Assembly: GCF_000427805.1 (NCBI RefSeq)
Contig: NZ_ATYS01000023.1
Coordinates: 1,131-65,130, forward strand
DNA from: Budvicia aquatica DSM 5075 = ATCC 35567
Lineage (GTDB): Bacteria; Pseudomonadota; Gammaproteobacteria; Enterobacterales; Enterobacteriaceae
Direction of reading: 5' to 3'
DNA: 64,000 nt
Shown: positions 62,778 through 64,000 of the stretch, piece by piece
Layout of the letters: every line of letters begins with the position of its first letter
How positions within the stretch are numbered: the stretch's first letter is position 1
Notes under the pieces: model-generated
The model's database searches: none
Seen by the model: the letters and a program-made list of their open reading frames with translations, nothing else
What the model was told of the DNA's origin: nothing
Translations under genes and position numbers: made by a program

Positions 62778-64000
62778 ATGCCAAAAGCTAACCTTTCAGA
62801 AGTGTTGTTTAAACCTTCTTTTAAACATCCGGAAACGTCCACGTTGGTGAAACGAGTGACGCAGTCATCAGCCACCGTTCATTCGCCATTAGACGGTGAG
62901 ACCGAATCTAATTGGTACCGTATGATCAATCGTCCAATGTGGGCATGGCGTGGTATCGATCCTATTGAGGTTGAAACCGTGTTGGCGCGTATTGCCGCAT
63001 CTAAAAATCAGCGGACCAATGAAGCCTTACTAGATACTGTTGTCGGTTATCGGGGTGGGAATTGGATTTACGAATGGGCTAAAGAAGGGATGCTGTGGCA
63101 GAAAGAGGCTCAGGATCTGGCCTGTAAGGATCCGATAAAAGCCGGTAATTGCTGGTTAAAAGCCTCTAATTTCTACAGTATTGCCAGTTATCCGCATCTA
63201 CGGGGAGATCGGTTAGCCGAGCAGGCTGAAATTCTGGCCGATCGCGCTTATCGTGAAGCCGCGGATCTCCTGCCTTTTGAGCTAAAACCCATCGATTTCA
63301 ACGTAGATGGTGGCACGTTGACCGGATTTCTGCACGTTCCACCCACCGGGGATGCCCCTTATCCAACGGTATTGCTTTGCGGTGGGTTAGATAATTTCCA
63401 GAATGACTATTATCCGTTATTCCGAGACTACCTTGCCCCAAAAGGCATCGCCATGCTGTGTGTCGATTTGCCTTCTATTGGTTTCGCTTCGCGCTGGACG
63501 TTAACTGAAGATACCAGTGCGCTGCATCAACAGGTGCTTAACCAACTGGATCAGGTTGCTTGGATTGATAATCAACGTGTTGTTGCACTGGGCGTTCGTT
63601 TTGGTGCCAACGTCGCCGTTCGTCTGGCCTATCTTGAACCTCGCCGTTTGCGGGGAGTCGCCTGTATCGGGCCGATCGTGCACGAGCTATTAACTAATAA
63701 AGAGACTCAGCAGCGTATACCAAACGTATATCGGGATATTATTGCCAGTCGCTTGAAGTTAGATTCAACCACCGATAGTTTGCTATATATAGCATTAAAT
63801 AATTACTCGCTGAAAACGCAAGGATTGCTCGGGCGACGCTGTTCGACGCCGATGTGCTCAGTTGCCTTTGAAAATGACATCTTCAGCCCTCCGTCTGAAT
63901 CTAAGCTGATTTCCTCCTCCGCCAGTGAAGGAAAAGTGATTAACATTGCCTCAACGCCGTTAAGAAGTAGTTTTAGTAATGGATTACAGCAACTAACAGA
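62778..64000 (+). CDS. frsA: FrsA, alpha/beta-hydrolase family protein (3' end outside window)
   Basis: An ATG at 62778 opens a frame that stays open to the window edge (407 codons; the E. coli protein has 414, so only a few residues are missing). It starts MPKANLSEVLFKPSFKHPETST like E. coli FrsA and continues with NWYRMINRPMWAWRGIDP, VVGYRGGNWIYEW, the PTVLLCGGLDN oxyanion-like turn and a GVRFGANVAVRLAYLE segment in place of the nucleophile elbow (G-x-R-F-G instead of G-x-S-x-G). FrsA binds EIIA-Glc and affects the fermentation/respiration balance; its catalytic role is disputed. GGAGG lies 12 bases before the ATG. Confidence 0.95.
   Translation, partial: MPKANLSEVLFKPSFKHPETSTLVKRVTQSSATVHSPLDGETESNWYRMINRPMWAWRGIDPIEVETVLARIAASKNQRTNEALLDTVVGYRGGNWIYEWAKEGMLWQKEAQDLACKDPIKAGNCWLKASNFYSIASYPHLRGDRLAEQAEILADRAYREAADLLPFELKPIDFNVDGGTLTGFLHVPPTGDAPYPTVLLCGGLDNFQNDYYPLFRDYLAPKGIAMLCVDLPSIGFASRWTLTEDTSALHQQVLNQLDQVAWIDNQRVVALGVRFGANVAVRLAYLEPRRLRGVACIGPIVHELLTNKETQQRIPNVYRDIIASRLKLDSTTDSLLYIALNNYSLKTQGLLGRRCSTPMCSVAFENDIFSPPSESKLISSSASEGKVINIASTPLRSSFSNGLQQLT

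Noticed and set aside
1-64000. CRISPR arrays, rRNA genes and riboswitches
   Set aside because: No regularly spaced repeats of 23-40 bases, no rRNA sequence and no recognisable riboswitch aptamer were seen; rRNA is expected just left of the window if the aspU reading is right.

Overview
The window looks like the chromosome of an AT-rich member of the Enterobacterales. The housekeeping genes follow the Escherichia coli K-12 order (aspU end, yafD, mltD, gloB, yafS, rnhA, dnaQ, aspV, yafT, gmhA, yafJ, yafK, dinB, pepD, gpt, frsA), but the proteins differ enough to place it outside Escherichia. A Budviciaceae-like genus (Budvicia, Pragia, Limnobaculum) is my guess, not something the sequence proves.

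Layout. (1) 1-3457 is the right end of an integrative element: a DUF2787-like gene, an AlpA-type regulator, an unknown gene and a tyrosine recombinase. It ends at a 17-bp copy of the 3' end of tRNA-Asp, which is what a junction in aspU would leave. (2) 3664-9098 is conserved backbone: yafD, mltD, gloB, yafS, rnhA/dnaQ and an intact tRNA-Asp (aspV). (3) 10090-44308 is a complete type VI secretion system (T6SS) at aspV. A rightward arm carries a second tssF, vgrG, a DUF4123 adaptor, two unusual effector genes, an immunity-like gene, an unknown gene, PAAR and a yafT-like lipoprotein. An immunity/pseudogene graveyard lies at 20.3-24.5 kb. A leftward operon then carries tssB-C-E-F-G-tagH-J-K-L-H-tagO-A-M-tagA, and hcp is divergent from it. 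The order is that of the Vibrio cholerae cluster, but the sigma-54 activator gene vasH is missing. (4) 44976-47692 holds a NERD-helicase fusion (possible defence gene) and a small membrane protein. (5) 47811-55277 is backbone (gmhA, yafJ, yafK, an apbE, dinB with a LexA box, pepD, a glutathione peroxidase, gpt). (6) 55355-61996 is an RraA-like gene and a six-gene Csu-type (archaic chaperone-usher) pilus operon inserted between gpt and frsA. (7) frsA runs off the right edge.

How it works together. TssJLM form the envelope complex, TssEFGK with VgrG the baseplate, Hcp/TssBC the tail and sheath, TssA/TagA control sheath growth and anchoring, and ClpV recycles the sheath. The DUF4123 protein probably loads cargo on VgrG. 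The likely cargo is a two-gene product: a 542-aa protein with a hydrophobic C-terminal part, translationally coupled to a 356-aa protein with a PD-(D/E)XK nuclease signature. A helical protein encoded just downstream is the presumed antidote. It has two more intact relatives and one broken one nearby, which looks like a stock of orphan immunity genes.

Best candidates for something undescribed: the coupled two-gene nuclease effector with its multiplied immunity family, the stand-alone second TssF tied to VgrG, and the NERD-helicase at the T6SS border.
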